Assembly: GCF_040869045.1 (NCBI RefSeq)
Contig: NW_027137032.1
Coordinates: 186,001-250,000, forward strand
Direction of reading: 5' to 3'
Origin: Eurosta solidaginis
Lineage: Eukaryota; Arthropoda; Insecta; Diptera; Tephritidae
DNA length: 64,000 bases
Shown: in pieces, positions 13,481-27,682 of the stretch
How the letters are laid out: each line of letters starts with the position of its first letter
Position numbering within the stretch: position 1 is the stretch's first letter
Translations under genes and position numbers: made by a program
The notes under the pieces: generated by a model
The model's database searches: none
Told to the model about the DNA's origin: nothing
The model's input: the letters and a program-made list of their open reading frames with translations, nothing else

Positions 13481-16400
13481 GATGAGTTATCTACTTAAAT
13501 TTGATGAACAAAACGACTTACGTATTTTAAACATGCTAACCTTTAGCCCGGTAAGCAAATTAAAAAAAAAAACGCAATATGTAGGCTACACGAAAACGGA
13601 GACGTCGAGTAACCAAAACAAATGCGTTAAACAAATTCGTACACGTTATTTATCAATTTAACTCTAGAATTAAAGGATATACAACGAGAAACAACGTTTG
13701 ACAACCTTTAAACAGTTTTAATAACTATCTCAAAAATTATCGCTCTGATGCAAACAACTGATGAGTTATCTACTTAAATTTGTTGAACAAAACGACTTAC
13801 GTATTTTAAACATGCTAACCTTTAGCCCGGTAAGCAAATTAAAAAAAAACGCAATATGTAGGCTACACGAGAACGGAGACGTCGAGTAACCAAAACAAAT
13901 GCGTTAAACAAATTCGTACACGTTATTTATCAATTTAACTCTAGAATTAAAGGATATACAACGAGAAACAACGTTTGACAACCTTTAAACAGTTTTAATA
14001 ACTATCTCAAAAATTATCGCTCTGATTCAAACAGCTGATGAGTTATCTACTCAAATTTGATGAACAAAACGACTTACGTATTTTAAACATGCTAACCTTT
14101 AGCCCGGTAAGCAAATTAAAAACAAAACGCAATATGTAGGCTACACGAGAACGGAGACGTCGAGTAACCAAAACAAATGCGTTAAACAAATTCGTACACG
14201 TTATTTATAAATTTAACTCTAGAATTAAAGGATATACAACGAGAAGCAACGTTTGACAACCTTTAAACAGTTTTAATAACTATCTCAAAAATTATCGCTC
14301 TGATGCAAACAACTGATGAGTTATCTACTTAAATTTGATGAACAAAACGACTTACGTATTTTAAACATGCTAACCTTTATCCCGGTAAGCAAATTAAAAA
14401 AAAAACGCAATATGTAGGCTACACGAGAACGGAGACGTCGAGTAACCAAAACAAATGCGTTAAACAAATTCGTACACGTTATTTATCAATTTAACTCTAG
14501 AATTAAAGGATATACAACGAGAAACAACGTTTGACAACCTTTAAACAGTTTTAATAACTATCTCAAAAATTATCGCTCTGATGCAAACAACTGATGAGTT
14601 ATCTACTTAAATTTGTTGAACAAAACGACTTACGTATTTTAAACATGCTAACCTTTAGCCCGGTAAGCAAATTAAAAAAAAAAAACGCAATATGTAGGCT
14701 ACACGAGAACGGAGACGTCGAGTAACCAAAACAAATGCGTTAAACAAATTCGTACACGTTATTTATCAATTTAACTCTAGAATTAAAGGATATACAACGA
14801 GAAACAACGTTTGACAACCTTTAAACAGTTTTAATAACTATCTCAAAAATTGTCGCTCTGATGCAAACAACTGATGAGTTATCTACTCAAATTTGTTGAA
14901 CAAAACGACTTACGTATTTTAAACATGCTAACCTTTAGCCCGGTAAGCAAATTAAAAAAAAACGCAATATGTAGGCTACACGAGAACGGAGACGTCGAGT
15001 AACCAAAACAAATGCGTTAAACAAATTCGTACACGTTATTTATCAATTTAACTCTAGAATTAAAGGATATACAACGAGAAACAATGTTTGACAACCTTTA
15101 AACAGTTTTAATAACTATCTCAAAAATTGTCGCTCTGATGCAAACAACTGATGAGTTATCTACTTAAATTTGATGAACAAACGACTTACGTATTTTAAAC
15201 ATGCTAACCTTTAGCCCGGTAAGCAAATTAAAAAAAAAACGCAATATGTAGGCTACACGAGAACGGAGACGTCGAGTAACCAAAACAAATTCGTTAAACA
15301 AATTCGTACACGTTATTTATCAATTTAACTCTAGAATTAAAGGATATACAACGAGAAACAACGTTTGACAACCTTTAAACAGTTTTAATAACTATCTCAA
15401 AAATTGTCGCTCTGATGCAAACAACTGATGAGTTATCTACTTGAATATGATGAACAAAACGACTTACGTATTTTAAACATGCTAACCTTTAGCCCGGTAA
15501 GCAAATTAAAAAAAAAACGCAATATGTAGGCTACACGAGAACGGAGACGTCGAGTAACCAAAACAAATGCGTTAAACAAATTCGTACACGTTATTTATCA
15601 ATTTAACTCTAGAATTAAAGGATATACAACGAGAAACAACGTTTGACAACCTTTAAACAGTTTTAATAACTATCTCAAAAATTATCGCTCTGATGCAAAC
15701 AACTGATGAGTTATCTACTTAAATTTGATGAACAAAACGACTTACGTATTTTAAACATGCTAACCTTTAGCCCGGTAAGCAAATTAAAAAAAAAAAACGC
15801 AATATGTAGGCTACACGAGAACGGAGACGTCGAGTAACCAAAACAAATGCGTTAAACAAATTCGTACACGTTATTTATCAATTTAACTCTAGAATTAAAG
15901 GATATACAACGAGAAACAACGTTTGACAACCTTTAAACAGTTTTAATAACTATCTCAAAAATTATCGCTCTGATGCAAACAACTGATGAGTTATCTACTT
16001 AAATTTGTTGAACAAAACGACTTACGTATTTTAAACATGCTAACCTTTAGCCCGGTAAGCAAATTAAAAAAAAAACGCAATATGTAGGCTACACGAGAAC
16101 GGAGACGTCGAGTAACCAAAACAAATGCGTTAAACAAATTCGTACACGTTATTTATCAATTTAACTCTAGAATTAAAGGATATACAACGAGAAACAACGT
16201 TTGACAACCTTTAAACAGTTTTAATAACTATCTCAAAAATTATCGCTCTGATGCACACAGCTGATGAGTTATCTACTCAAATTTGATGAACAAAACGACT
16301 TACGTATTTTAAACATGCTAACCTTTAGCCCGGTAAGCAAATTAAAAACAAAACGCAATATGTAGGCTACACGAGAACGGAGACGTCGAGTAACCAAAAC

Positions 16401-16819
16401 AAATGCGTTAAACAAATTCGTACACGTTATTTATCAATTTAACTCTAGAATTAAAGGATATACAACGAGAAACAACGTTTGACAACCTTTAAACAGTTTT
16501 AATAACTATCTCAAAAATTATCGCTCTGATGCAAACAACTGATGAGTTATCTACTTAAATTTGATGAACAAAACGACTTACGTATTTTAAACATGCTAAC
16601 CTTTAGCCCGGTAAGCAAATTAAAAAAAAAAACGCAATATGTAGGCTACACGAGAACGGAGACGTCGAGTAACCAAAACAAATGCGGTAAACAAATTCGT
16701 ACACGTTATTTATCAATTTAACTCTAGAATTAAAGGATATACAACGAGAAACAACGTTTGACAACCTTTAAACAGTTTTAATAACTATCTCAAAAATTAT
16801 CGCTCTGATGCAAACAACT
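13481..16819. repeat. 12-monomer HOR copy B (M49-M60), ~3.34 kb
   Basis: Every marker of copy A recurs in order about 3,340 bp later, including gatTcaaacaGc (near 14024), tttaTcccgg (near 14378), acaaTgttt (near 15082), cttGaatatg (near 15441) and gatgcaCacaGc (near 16250). Differences are few, for example gaacaAACgac here against gaacaCACgac in copy A, and tttatAaattt with gaaGcaacg in M51. Confidence 0.88.
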
Positions 16820-19800
16820 GATGAGTTATCTACTTAAATTTGTTGAACAAAACGACTTACGTATTTTAAACATGCTAACCTTTAGCCCGGTAAGCAAATT
16901 AAAAAAAAAAACGCAATATGTAGGCTACACGAGAACGGAGACGTCGAGTAACCAAAACAAATGCGTTAAACAAATTCGTACACGTTATTTATCAATTTAA
17001 CTCTAGAATTAAAGGATATACAACGAGAAACAACGTTTGACAACCTTTAAACAGTTTTAATAACTATACCAAAAATTGTCGCTCTGATGCAAACAACTGA
17101 TGAGTTATCTACTCAAATTTGTTGAACAAAACGACTTACGTATTTTAAACATGCTAACCTTTAGCCCGGTAAGCAAAAAAAAAAAAAAAAAAAAAACGCA
17201 ATATGTAGGCTACACTAGAACGGAGACGTCGAGTAACCAAAACAAATGCGTTAAACAAATTCGTACACGTTATTTATCAATTTAACTCTAGAATTAAAGG
17301 ATATACAACGAGAAACAACGTTTGACAACCTTTAAACAGTTTTAATAACTATCTCAAAAATTATCGCTCTGATGCAAACAACTGATGAGTTATCTACTTA
17401 AATTTGATGAACAAAACGACTTACGTATTTTAAACATGCTAACCTTTAGCCCGGTAAGCAAATTAAAAAAAAAAACGCAATATGTAGGCTACACGAGAAC
17501 GGAGACGTCGAGTAACCAAAACAAATGCGTTAAACAAATTCGTACACGTTATTTATCAATTTAACTCTAGAATTAAAGGATATACAACGAGAAACAACGT
17601 TTGACAACCTTTAAACAGTTTTAATAACTATCTCAAAAATTATCGCTCTGATGCAAACAACTGATGAGTTATCTACTTAAATTTGTTGAACAAAACGACT
17701 TACGTATTTTAAACATGCTAACCTTTAGCCCGGTAAGCAAATTAAAAAAAAAAACGCAATATGTAGGCTACACGAAAACGGAGACGTCGAGTAACCAAAA
17801 CAAATGCGTTAAACAAATTCGTACACGTTATTTATCAATTTAACTCTAGAATTAAAGGATATACAACGAGAAACAACGTTTGACAACCTTTAAACAGTTT
17901 TAATAACTATCTCAAAAATTGTCGCTCTGATGCAAACAACTGATGAGTTATCTACTCAAATTTGTTTAACAAAACGACTTACGTATTTTAAACATGCTAA
18001 CCTTTAGCCCGGTAAGCAAATTAAAAAAAAACGCAATATGTAGGCTACACGAGAACGGAGACGTCGAGTAACCAAAACAAATGCGTTAAACAAATTCGTA
18101 CACGTTATTTATCAATTTAACTCTAGAATTAAAGGATATACAACGAGAAACAATATTTGACAACCTTTAAACAGTTTTAATAACTATCTCAAAAATTGTC
18201 GCTCTGATGCAAACAACTGATGAGTTATCTACTTAAATTTGATGAACAAACGACTTACGTATTTTAAACATGCTAACCTTTAGCCCGGTAAGCAAATTAA
18301 AAAAAAAACGCAATATGTAGGCTACACGAGAACGGAGACGTCGAGTAACCAAAACAAATGCGTTAAACAAATTCGTACACGTTATTTATCAATTTAACTC
18401 TAGAATTAAAGGATATACAACGAGAAACAACGTTTGACAACCTTTAAACAGTTTTAATAACTATCTCAAAAATTGTCGCTCTGATGCAAACAACTGATGA
18501 GTTATCTACTTGAATATGATGAACAAAACGACTTACGTATTTTAAACATGCTAACCTTTAGCCCGGTAAGCAAATTAAAAAAAAAAACGCAATATGTAGG
18601 CTACACGAGAACGGAGACGTCGAGTAACCAAAACAAATGCGTTAAACAAATTCGTACACGTTATTTATCAATTTAACTCTAGAATTAAAGGATATACAAC
18701 GAGAAACAACGTTTGACAACCTTTAAACAGTTTAAATAACTATCTCAAAAATTATCGCTCTGATGCAAACAACTGATGAGTTATCTACTTAAATTTGATG
18801 AACAAAACGACTTACGTATTTTAAACATGCTAACCTTTAGCCCGGTAAGCAAATTAAAAAAAAAAACGCAATATGTAGGCTACACGAGAACGGAGACGTC
18901 GAGTAACCAAAACAAATGCGTTAAACAAATTCGTACACGTTATTTATCAATTTAACTCTAGAATTAAAGGATATACAACGAGAAACAACGTTTGACAACC
19001 TTTAAACAGTTTTAATAACTATCTCAAAAATTATCGCTCTGATGCAAACAACTGATGAGTTATCTACTTAAATTTGTTGAACAAAACGACTTACGTATTT
19101 TAAACATGCTAACCTTTAGCCCGGTAAGCAAATTAAAAAAAAAACGCAATATGTAGGCTACACGAGAACGGAGACGTCGAGTAACCAAAACAAATGCGTT
19201 AAACAAATTCGTACATGTTATTTATCAATTTAACTCTAGAATTAAAGGATATACAACGAGAAACAACGTTTGACAACCTTTAAACAGTTTTAATAACTAT
19301 CTCAAAAATTATCGCTCTGATGCAAACAGCTGATGAGTTATCTACTCAAATTTGATGAACAAAACGACTTACGTATTTTAAACATGCTAACCTTTAGCCC
19401 GGTAAGCAAATTAAAAACAAAACGTAATATGTAGGCTACACGAGAACGGAGACGTCGAGTAACCAAAACAAATGCGTTAAACAAATTCGTACACGTTATT
19501 TATCAATTTAACTCTAGAATTAAAGGGTATACAACGAGAAACAACGTTTGACAACCTTTAAACAGTTTTAATAACTATCTCAAAAATTATCGCTCTGATG
19601 CAAACAACTGATGAGTTATCTACTTAAATTTGATGAACAAAACGACTTACGTATTTTAAACATGCTAACCTTTAGCCCGGTAAGCAAATTAAAAAAAAAA
19701 ACGCAATATGTAGGCTACACGAGAACGGAGACGTCGAGTAACCAAAACAAATGCGTTAAACAAATTCGTACACGTTATTTATCAATTTAACTCTAGAATT

Positions 19801-19887
19801 AAAGGATATACAACGAGAACAACGTTTGACAACCTTTAAACAGTTTTAATAACTATCTCAAAAATTATCGCTCTGATGCAAACAACT
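16820..19887. repeat. Degenerate third HOR copy (M61-M71), 11 monomers
   Basis: M64-M71 align with the last eight monomers of the 12-mer (class 3, L3, 2, 1, 2, 3, L2, 2), with acaaTAttt where the earlier copies have acaaTgttt and with the aaaaCaaaacg L2 monomer near 19409. M61-M63 do not follow the 12-mer order and include the monomer with the 22-A tract. The spacing from the previous copy is about 3,070 bp, or 11 monomers. Confidence 0.8.
17175..17196 (+). repeat. Expanded A-tract, 22 A
   Basis: In M62 the usual CAAATT plus about 10 A has become one unbroken run of 22 A, with the TT interruption lost. Elsewhere in the window the tract after TT is 8-14 A. The same monomer carries other private changes, acTagaacgg and ctatAcc. 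Replication slippage or an assembly or sequencing error in the homopolymer could explain it. Confidence 0.9.
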
Positions 19888-22800
19888 GATGAGTTATCTA
19901 CTTAAATTTGTTGAACAAAACGACTTACGTATTTTAAACATGCTAACCTTTAGCCCGGTAAGCAAATTAAAAAAAAAAACGCAATATGTAGGCTACACGA
20001 GAACGGAGACGTCGAGTAACCAAAACAAATGCGTTAAACAAATTCGTACACGTTATTTATCAATTTAACTCTAGAATTAAAGGATATACAACGAGAAACA
20101 ACGTTTGACAACCTTTAAACAGTTTTAATAACTATCTCAAAAATTATCGCTCTGATGCAAACAACTGATGAGTTATCTACTTAAATTTGATGAACAAAAC
20201 GACTTACTTATTTTAAACATGCTAACCTTTAGCCCGGTAAGCAAATTAAAAAAAAAACGCAATATGTAGGCTACACGAGAACGGAGACGTCGAGTAACCA
20301 AAACAAATGCGTTAAACAAATTCGTACACGTTATTTATCAATTTAACTCTAGAATTAAAGGATATACAACGAGAAACAACGTTTGACAACCTTTAAACAG
20401 TTTTAATAACTATCTCAAAAATTATCGCTCTGATGCAAACAACTGATGAGTTATCTACTTAAATTTGATGAACAAAACGACTTACGTATTTTAAACATGC
20501 TAACCTTTAGCCCGGTAAGCAAATTAAAAAAAAAAACGCAATATGTAGGCTACACGAGAACGGAGACGTCGAGTAACCAAAACAAATGCGTTAAACAAAT
20601 TCGTACACGTTATTTATCAATTTAACTCTAGAATTAAAGGATATACAACGAGAAACAACGTTTGACAACCTTTAAACAGTTTTAATAACTATCTCAAAAA
20701 TTATCGCTCTGATGCAAACAACTGATGAGTTATCTACTTAAATATGATGAACAAAACGACTTACGTATTTTAAACATGCTAACCTTTAGCCCGGTAAGCA
20801 AATTAAAAAAAAAAAAACGAAATATGTAGGCTACACGAGAACGGAGACGTCGAGTAACCAAAACAAACGCGTTAAACAAATTCGTACACGTTATTTATCA
20901 ATTTAACTCTAGAATTAAAGGATATACAACGAGAAACAACGTTTGACAACCTTTAAACAGTTTTAATAACTATCTCAAAAATTGTCGCTCTGATGCAAAC
21001 AACTGATGAGTTATCTACTTAAATTTGTTGAACAAAACGACTTACGTATTTTAAACATGCTAACCTTTAGCCCGGTAAGCAAATTAAAAAAAAAAACGCA
21101 ATATGTAGGCTACACGAGAACGGAGACGTCGAGTAACCAAAACAAATGCGTTAAACAAATTCGTACACGTTATTTATCAATTTAACTCTAGAATTAAAGG
21201 ATATACAACGAGAAACAACGTTTGACAACCTTTAAACAGTTTTAATAACTATCTCAAAAATTGTCGCTCTGATGCAAACAACTGATGAGTTATCTACTCA
21301 AATTTGTTGAACAAAACGACTTACGTATTTTAAACATGCTAACCTTTAGCCCGGTAAGCAAATTAAAAAAAAAAAACGCAATATGTAGGCTACACGAGAA
21401 CGGAGACGTCGAGTAACCAAAACAAATACGTTAAACAAATTCGTACACGTTATTTATCAATTTAACTCTAGAATTAAAGGATATACAACGAGAAACAACG
21501 TTTGACAACCTTTAAACAGTTTTAATAACTATCTCAAAAATTGTCGCTCTGATGCAAACAACTGATGAGTTATCTACTCAAATTTGTTGAACAAAACGAC
21601 TTACGTATTTTAAACATGCTAACCTTTAGCCCGGTAAGCAAATAAAAAAAAAAACGCAATATGTAGGCTACACGAGAACGGAGACGTCGAGTAACCAAAA
21701 CAAATGCGTTAAACAAATTCGTACACGTTATTTATCAATTTAACTCTAGAATTAAAGGATATACAACGAGAAACAACGTTTGACAACCTTTAAACAGTTT
21801 TAATAATTATCTCAAAAATTATCGCTCTGATGCAAACAACTGATGAGTTATCTACTTAAATTTGTTGAACAAAACGACTTACGTATTTTAAGCATGCTAA
21901 CCTTTAGCCCGGTAAGCAAATTAAAAAAAAACGCAATATGTGGGCTACACGAGAACGGAGACGTCGAGTAACCAAAACAAATGCGTTAAACAAATTCGTA
22001 CACGTTATTTATCAATTTAACTCTAGAATTAAAGGATATACAACGAGAAACAACGTTTGACAACCTTTAAACAGTTTTAATAACTATCTCAAAAATTGTC
22101 GCTCTGATGCAAACAACTGATGAGTTATCTACTTAAATTTGTTGAACAAAACGACTTACGTATTTTAAACATGCTAACCTTTAGCCCGGTAAGCAAATTA
22201 AAAAAAAAACGCAATATGTAGGCTACACGAGAACGGAGACGTCGAGTAACCAAAACAAATGCGTTAAACAAATTCGTACACGTTATTTACCAATTTAACT
22301 CTAGAATTAAAGGATATACAACGAGAAACAACGTTTGACAACCTTTAAACAGTTTTAATAACTATCTCAAAAATTATCGCTCTGATGCAAACAACTGATG
22401 AGTTATCTACTTAAATATGATGAACGAAACGACTTACGTATTTTAAACATGCTAACCTTTAGCCCGGTAAGCAAATTAAAAAAAAAAACGCAATATGTAG
22501 GCTACACGAGAACGAAGACGTCGAGTAACCAAAACAAATGCGTTAAACAAATTCGTACACGTTATTTATCAATTTAATTCTAGAATTAAAGGATATACAA
22601 CGAGAAACAACGTTTGACAACCTTTAAACAGTTTTAATAACTATCTCAAAAATTGTCGCTCTGATGCAAACAACTGATGAGTTATCTACTTAAATTTGTT
22701 GAACAAAACGACTTACGTATTTTAAACATGCTAACCTTTAGCCCGGTAAGCAAATTAAAAAAAAAACGCAATATGTAGGCTACACGAGAACGGAGACGTC

Positions 22801-24621
22801 GAGTAACCAAAACAAATGCGTTAAACAAATTCGTACACGTTATTTATCAATTTAACTCTAGAATTAAAGGATATACAACGAGAAACAACGTTTGACAACC
22901 TTTAAACAGTTTTAATAACTATCTCAAAAATTGTCGCTCTGATGCAAACAACTGATGAGTTATCTACTCAAATTTGTTGAACAAAACGACTTACGTATTT
23001 TAAACATGCTAACCTTTAGCCCGGTAAGCAAATTAAAAAAAAAAACGCAATATGTAGGCTACACGAGAACGGAGACGTCGAGTAACCAAAACAAATACGT
23101 TAAACAAATTCGTACACGTTATTTATCAATTTAACTCTAGAATTAAAGGATATACAACGAGAAACAACGTTTGACAACCTTTAAACAGGTTTAATAACTA
23201 TCTCAAAAATTGTCGCTCTGATGCAAACAACTGATGAGTTATCTACTCAAATTTGTTGAACAAAACGACTTACGTATTTTAAACATGCTAACCTTTAGCC
23301 CGGTAAGCAAATTAAAAAAAAAAACGCAATATGTAGGCTACACGAGAACGGAGACGTCGAGTAACCAAAACAAATGCGTTAAACAAATTCGTACACGTTA
23401 TTTATCAATTTAACTCTAGAATTAAAGGATATACAACGAGAAACAACGTTTGACAACCTTTAAACAGTTTTAATAACTATCTCAAAAATTGTCGCTCTGA
23501 TGCAAACAACTGATGAGTTATCTACTCAAATTTGTTGAACAAAACGACTTACGTATTTTAAGCATGCTAACCTTTAGCCCGGTAAGCAAATTAAAAAAAC
23601 AACGCAATATGTAGGCTACACGAAAACGGAGACGTCGAGTAACCAAAACAAATGAGTTAAACAAATCCGTACACGTTATTTATCAATTTAACTCTAGAAT
23701 TAAAGGATATACAACGAGAAACAACGTTTGACAACCTTTAAACAGTTTTAATAACTATCTCAAAAATTATCGCTCTGATGCAAACAACTGATGAGTTATC
23801 TACTTAAATTTGTTGAACAAAACGACTTACGTATTTTAAGCATGCTAACCTCTAGCCCGGTAAGCAAATTAAAAAAAAACGCAATATGTGGGCTACACGA
23901 GAACGGAGACGTCGAGTAACCAAAACAAATGCGTTAAACAAATTCGTACACGTTATTTATCAATTTAACTCTAGAATTAAAGGATATACAACGAGAAACA
24001 ACGTTTGACAACCTTTAAACAGTTTTAATAATTATCTCAAAAATTATCGCTCTGATGCAAACAACTGATGAGTTATCTACTTAAATTTGTTGAACAAAAC
24101 GACTTACGTATTTTAAGCATGCTAACCTTTAGCCCGGTAAGCAAATTAAAAAAAAACGCAATATGTGGGCTACACGAGAACGGAGACGTCGAGTAACCAA
24201 AACAAATGCGTTAAACAAATTCGTACACGTTATTTATCAATTTAACTCTAGAATTAAAGGATACACAACGAGAAACAACGTTTGACAACCTTTAAACAGT
24301 TTTAATAACTATCTCAAAAATTATCGCTCTGATGCAAACAACTGATGAGTTATCTACCTAAATTTGATGAACAAAACGACTTACGTATTTTAAACATGCT
24401 AACCTTTAGCTCGGTAAGCAAATTAAAAAAAAAACGCATTATGTAGGCTACACGAGAACGGAGACGTCGAGTAACAAAAACAAAGGCGTTAAACAAATTC
24501 GTACACGTTATTTATCAATTTAACTCTAGAATTAAAGGATATACAACGAGAAACAACGTTTGACAACCTTTAAACAGTTTTAATAACTATCTCAAAAATT
24601 ATCGCTCTGATGCAAACAACT
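19888..24621. repeat. Irregular satellite stretch (M72-M88) with partial 6- to 8-monomer duplications
   Basis: The aaatAcgtt L3 monomers at about 21427 and 23093 lie six monomers apart, and the next at 25319 lies eight further on. The run L3 (aaatAcgtt), L3, L3 (gAgtt...aatCcg), class 3 (agcatg, gtGggc) at M83-M86 recurs at M91-M94 and M104-M107. M76-M79 is a shorter version lacking one L3. No intact HOR is seen for M72-M75. Confidence 0.75.
22387..22452 (+). other. Hammerhead-like motif with G at position 12 (monomer M81)
   Basis: M81 differs from consensus by gaacGaaac in place of gaacAaaac. Read as a type I hammerhead: C3 at 22395 begins CTGATGA; stem II is GTTATC paired with GATgAAC (one bulged G) around an 11-nt loop; G12-A13-A14 are at 22426-22428; stem III is ACG/CGT with loop ACTTA; the cleavage-site base would be A at 22440. 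Stem I is weak: AAcAA with TTTT and GCA with TGC, separated by a 5-nt bulge. All nominal core bases are present only in this copy. Whether it folds or cleaves is unknown, and chance resemblance is possible. Confidence 0.35.
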
Positions 24622-27600
24622 GATGAGTTATCTACTTAAATATGATGAACAAAACGACTTACGTATTTTAAACATGCTAACCTTTAGCCCGGTAAGCAAA
24701 TTAAAAAAAAAACGCAATATGTAGGCTACGCGAGAACGGAGACGTCGAGTAACCAAAACAAATGCGTTAAACAAATACGTACACGTTATTTATCAATTTA
24801 ACTCTAGAATTAAAGGATATACAACGAGAAACAACGTTTGACAACCTTTAAACAGTTTTAATAACTATCTCAAAAATTGTCGCTCTGATGCAAACAACTG
24901 ATGAGTTATCTACTTAAATTTGTTGAACAAAACGACTTACGTATTTTAAACATGCTAACCTTTAGCTCGGTAAGCAAATTAAAAAAAAAAACGCAATATG
25001 TAGGCTACACGAGAACGGAGACGTCGAGTAACCAAAACAAATGCGTTAAACAAATTCGTACACGTTATTTATCAATTTAACTCTAGAATTAAAGGATATA
25101 CAACGAGAAACAACGTTTGACAACCTTTAAACAGTTTTAATAACTATCTCAAAAATTGTCGCTCTGATGCAAACAACTGATGAGTTATCTACTCAAATTT
25201 GTTGAACAAAACGACTTACGTATTTTAAACATGCTAACCTTTAGCCCGGTAAGCAAATTAAAAAAAAAACGCAATATGTAGGCTACACGAGAACGGAGAC
25301 GTCGAGTAACCAAAACAAATACGTTAAACAAATTCGTACACGTTATTTATCAATTTAACTCTAGAATTAAAGGATATACAACGAGAAACAACGTTTGACA
25401 ACCTTTAAACAGTTTTAATAACTATCTCAAAAATTGTCGCTCTGATGCAAACAACTGATGAGTTATCTACTCAAATTTGTTGAACAAAACGACTTACGTA
25501 TTTTAAACATGCTAACCTTTAGCCCGGTAAGCAAATTAAAAAAAAAACGCAATATGTAGGCTACACGAGAACGGAGACGTCGAGTAACCAAAACAAATGC
25601 GTTAAACAAATTCGTACACGTTATTTATCAATTTAACTCTAGAATTAAAGGATATACAACGAGAAACAACGTTTGACAACCTTTAAACAGTTTTAATAAC
25701 TATCTCAAAAATTGTCGCTCTGATGCAAACAACTGATGAGTTATCTACTCAAATTTGTTGAACAAAACGACTTACGTATTTTAAGCATGCTAACCTTTAG
25801 CCCGGTAAGCAAATTAAAAAAAAAACGCAATATGTAGGCTACACGAGAACGGAGACGTCGAGTAACCAAAACAAATGAGTTAAACAAATCCGTACACGTT
25901 ATTTATCAATTTAACTCTAGAATTAAAGGATATACAACGAGAAACAACGTTTGACAACCTTTAAACAGTTTTAATAACTATCTCAAAAATTATCGCTCTG
26001 ATGCAAACAACTGATGAGTTATCTACTTAAATTTGTTGAACAAAACGACTTACGTATTTTAAGCATGCTAACCTTTAGCCTGGTAAGCAAATTAAAAAAA
26101 AACGCAATATGTGGGCTACACGAGAACGGAGACGTCGAGTAACCAAAACAAATGCGTTAAACAAATTCGTACACGTTATTTATCAATTTAACTCTAGAAT
26201 TAAAGGATATACAACAAGAAACAACGTTTGACAACCTTTAAACAGTTTTAATAACTATCTCAAAAATTATCGCTCTGATGCAAACAACTGATGAGTTATC
26301 TACTTAAATTTGATGAACAAAACGACTTACGTATTTTAAACATGCTAACCTTTAGCCCGGTAAGCAAATTAAAAAAAAAAACGCAATATGTAGGCTACAC
26401 GAGAACGGAGACGTCGAGTAACCAAAACAAATGCGTTAAACAAATTCGTACACGTTATTTATCAATTTAACTCTAGAATTAAAGGATATACAACGAGAAA
26501 CCACGTTTGACAACCTTTAAACAGTTTTAATAACTATCTCAAAAATTATCGCTCTGATGCAAACAACTGATGAGTTATCTACTTAAATATGATGAACAAA
26601 ACGACTTACGTATTTTAAACATGCTAACCTTTAGCCCGGTAAGCAAATTAAAAAAAAAACGCAATATGTAGGCTACACGAGAACGGAGACGTCGAGTAAC
26701 CAAAACAAATGCGTTAAACAAATTCGTACACGTTATTTATCAATTTAACTCTAGAATTAAAGGATATACAACGAGAAACAACGTTTGACAACCTTTAAAC
26801 AGTTTTAATAACTATCTCACAAATTGTCGCTCTGATGCAAACAACTGATGAGTTATCTACTTAAATTTGATGAACAAAACGACTTACGTATTTTAAACAT
26901 GCTAACCTTTAGCCCGGTAAGCAAATTAAAAAAAACGCAATATGTAGGCTACACGAGAACGGAGACGTCGAGTAACCAAAACAAATGCGTTAAACAAATT
27001 CGTACACGTTATTTATCAATTTAACTCTAGAATTAAAGGATATACAACGAGAAACAACGTATGACAACCTTTAAACAGTTTTAATAACTATCTCAAAAAT
27101 TATCGCTCTGATGCAAACAACTGATGAGTTATCTACTTAAATTTGATGAACAAAACGACTTACGTATTTTAAACATGCTAACCTTTAGCCCGGTAAGCAA
27201 ATTAAAAAAAAAAAACGCAATATGTAGGCTACACGAGAACGGAGACGTCGAGTAACCAAAACAAATGCGTTAAACAAATTCGTACAAGTTATTTATCAAT
27301 TTAACTCTAGGATTAAAGGATATACAACGAGAAACAACGTTTGACAACCTTTAAACAGTTTTAATAACTATCTCAAAAATTGTCGCTCTGATGCAAACAG
27401 CTGATGAGTTATCTACTTAAATTTGATGAACAAAACGACTTACGTATTTTAAACATGCTAACCTTTAGCCCGGTAAGCAAATTAAAAAAAAAAAACGCAA
27501 TATGTAGGCTACACGAGAACGGAGACGTCGAGTAACCAAAACAAATGCGTTAAACAAATTCGTACAAGTTATTTATCAATTTAACTCTAGGATTAAAGGA

Positions 27601-27682
27601 TATACAACGAGAAACAACGTTTGACAACCTTTAAACAGTTTTAATAACTATCTCAAAAATTATCGCTCTGATGCAAACAACT
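24622..27682. repeat. 11-monomer HOR copy A (M89-M99), 3,061 bp
   Basis: Markers in order: ggctacGcgag with acaaatAcgtac (M89); agcTcgg (M90); L3 with aaatAcgtt (M91); L3 (M92); L3 with gAgtt and aatCcg (M93); agcatg, ccTggtaag and gtGggc (M94); gaaacCacg (M95); tctcaCaaattg (M96); a short 8-A tract and aacgtAtgac (M97); two monomers with gtacaAgtt and ctaGGatt (M98, M99). The same series recurs at 28240-31301. Confidence 0.9.

Larger units (their letters stand above)
132..19887. repeat. Zone I: monomers M1-M71, rich in L-type (actCaaa) variants
   Basis: Class order: M1-M11 = 2,1,1,1,1,1,2,2,3,1,1; M12-M23 = L2,2,2,3,1,1,3,L3,1,2,2,1; M24-M36 = L2,2,2,3,1,1,1,3,L3,1,2,2,1; M37-M48 = 2,3,L2,2,3,L3,2,1,2,3,L2,2; M49-M60 repeats M37-M48; M61-M71 = 3,L3,2,3,L3,2,1,2,3,L2,2. 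Variants typical of this zone are cttGaatatg, a gaacAAACgac deletion, and an A-tract interrupted as aaaaCaaaacg. The ctaGGatt variant common later is absent here. M1-M11 show no clear HOR copy of themselves inside the window. Confidence 0.85.
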
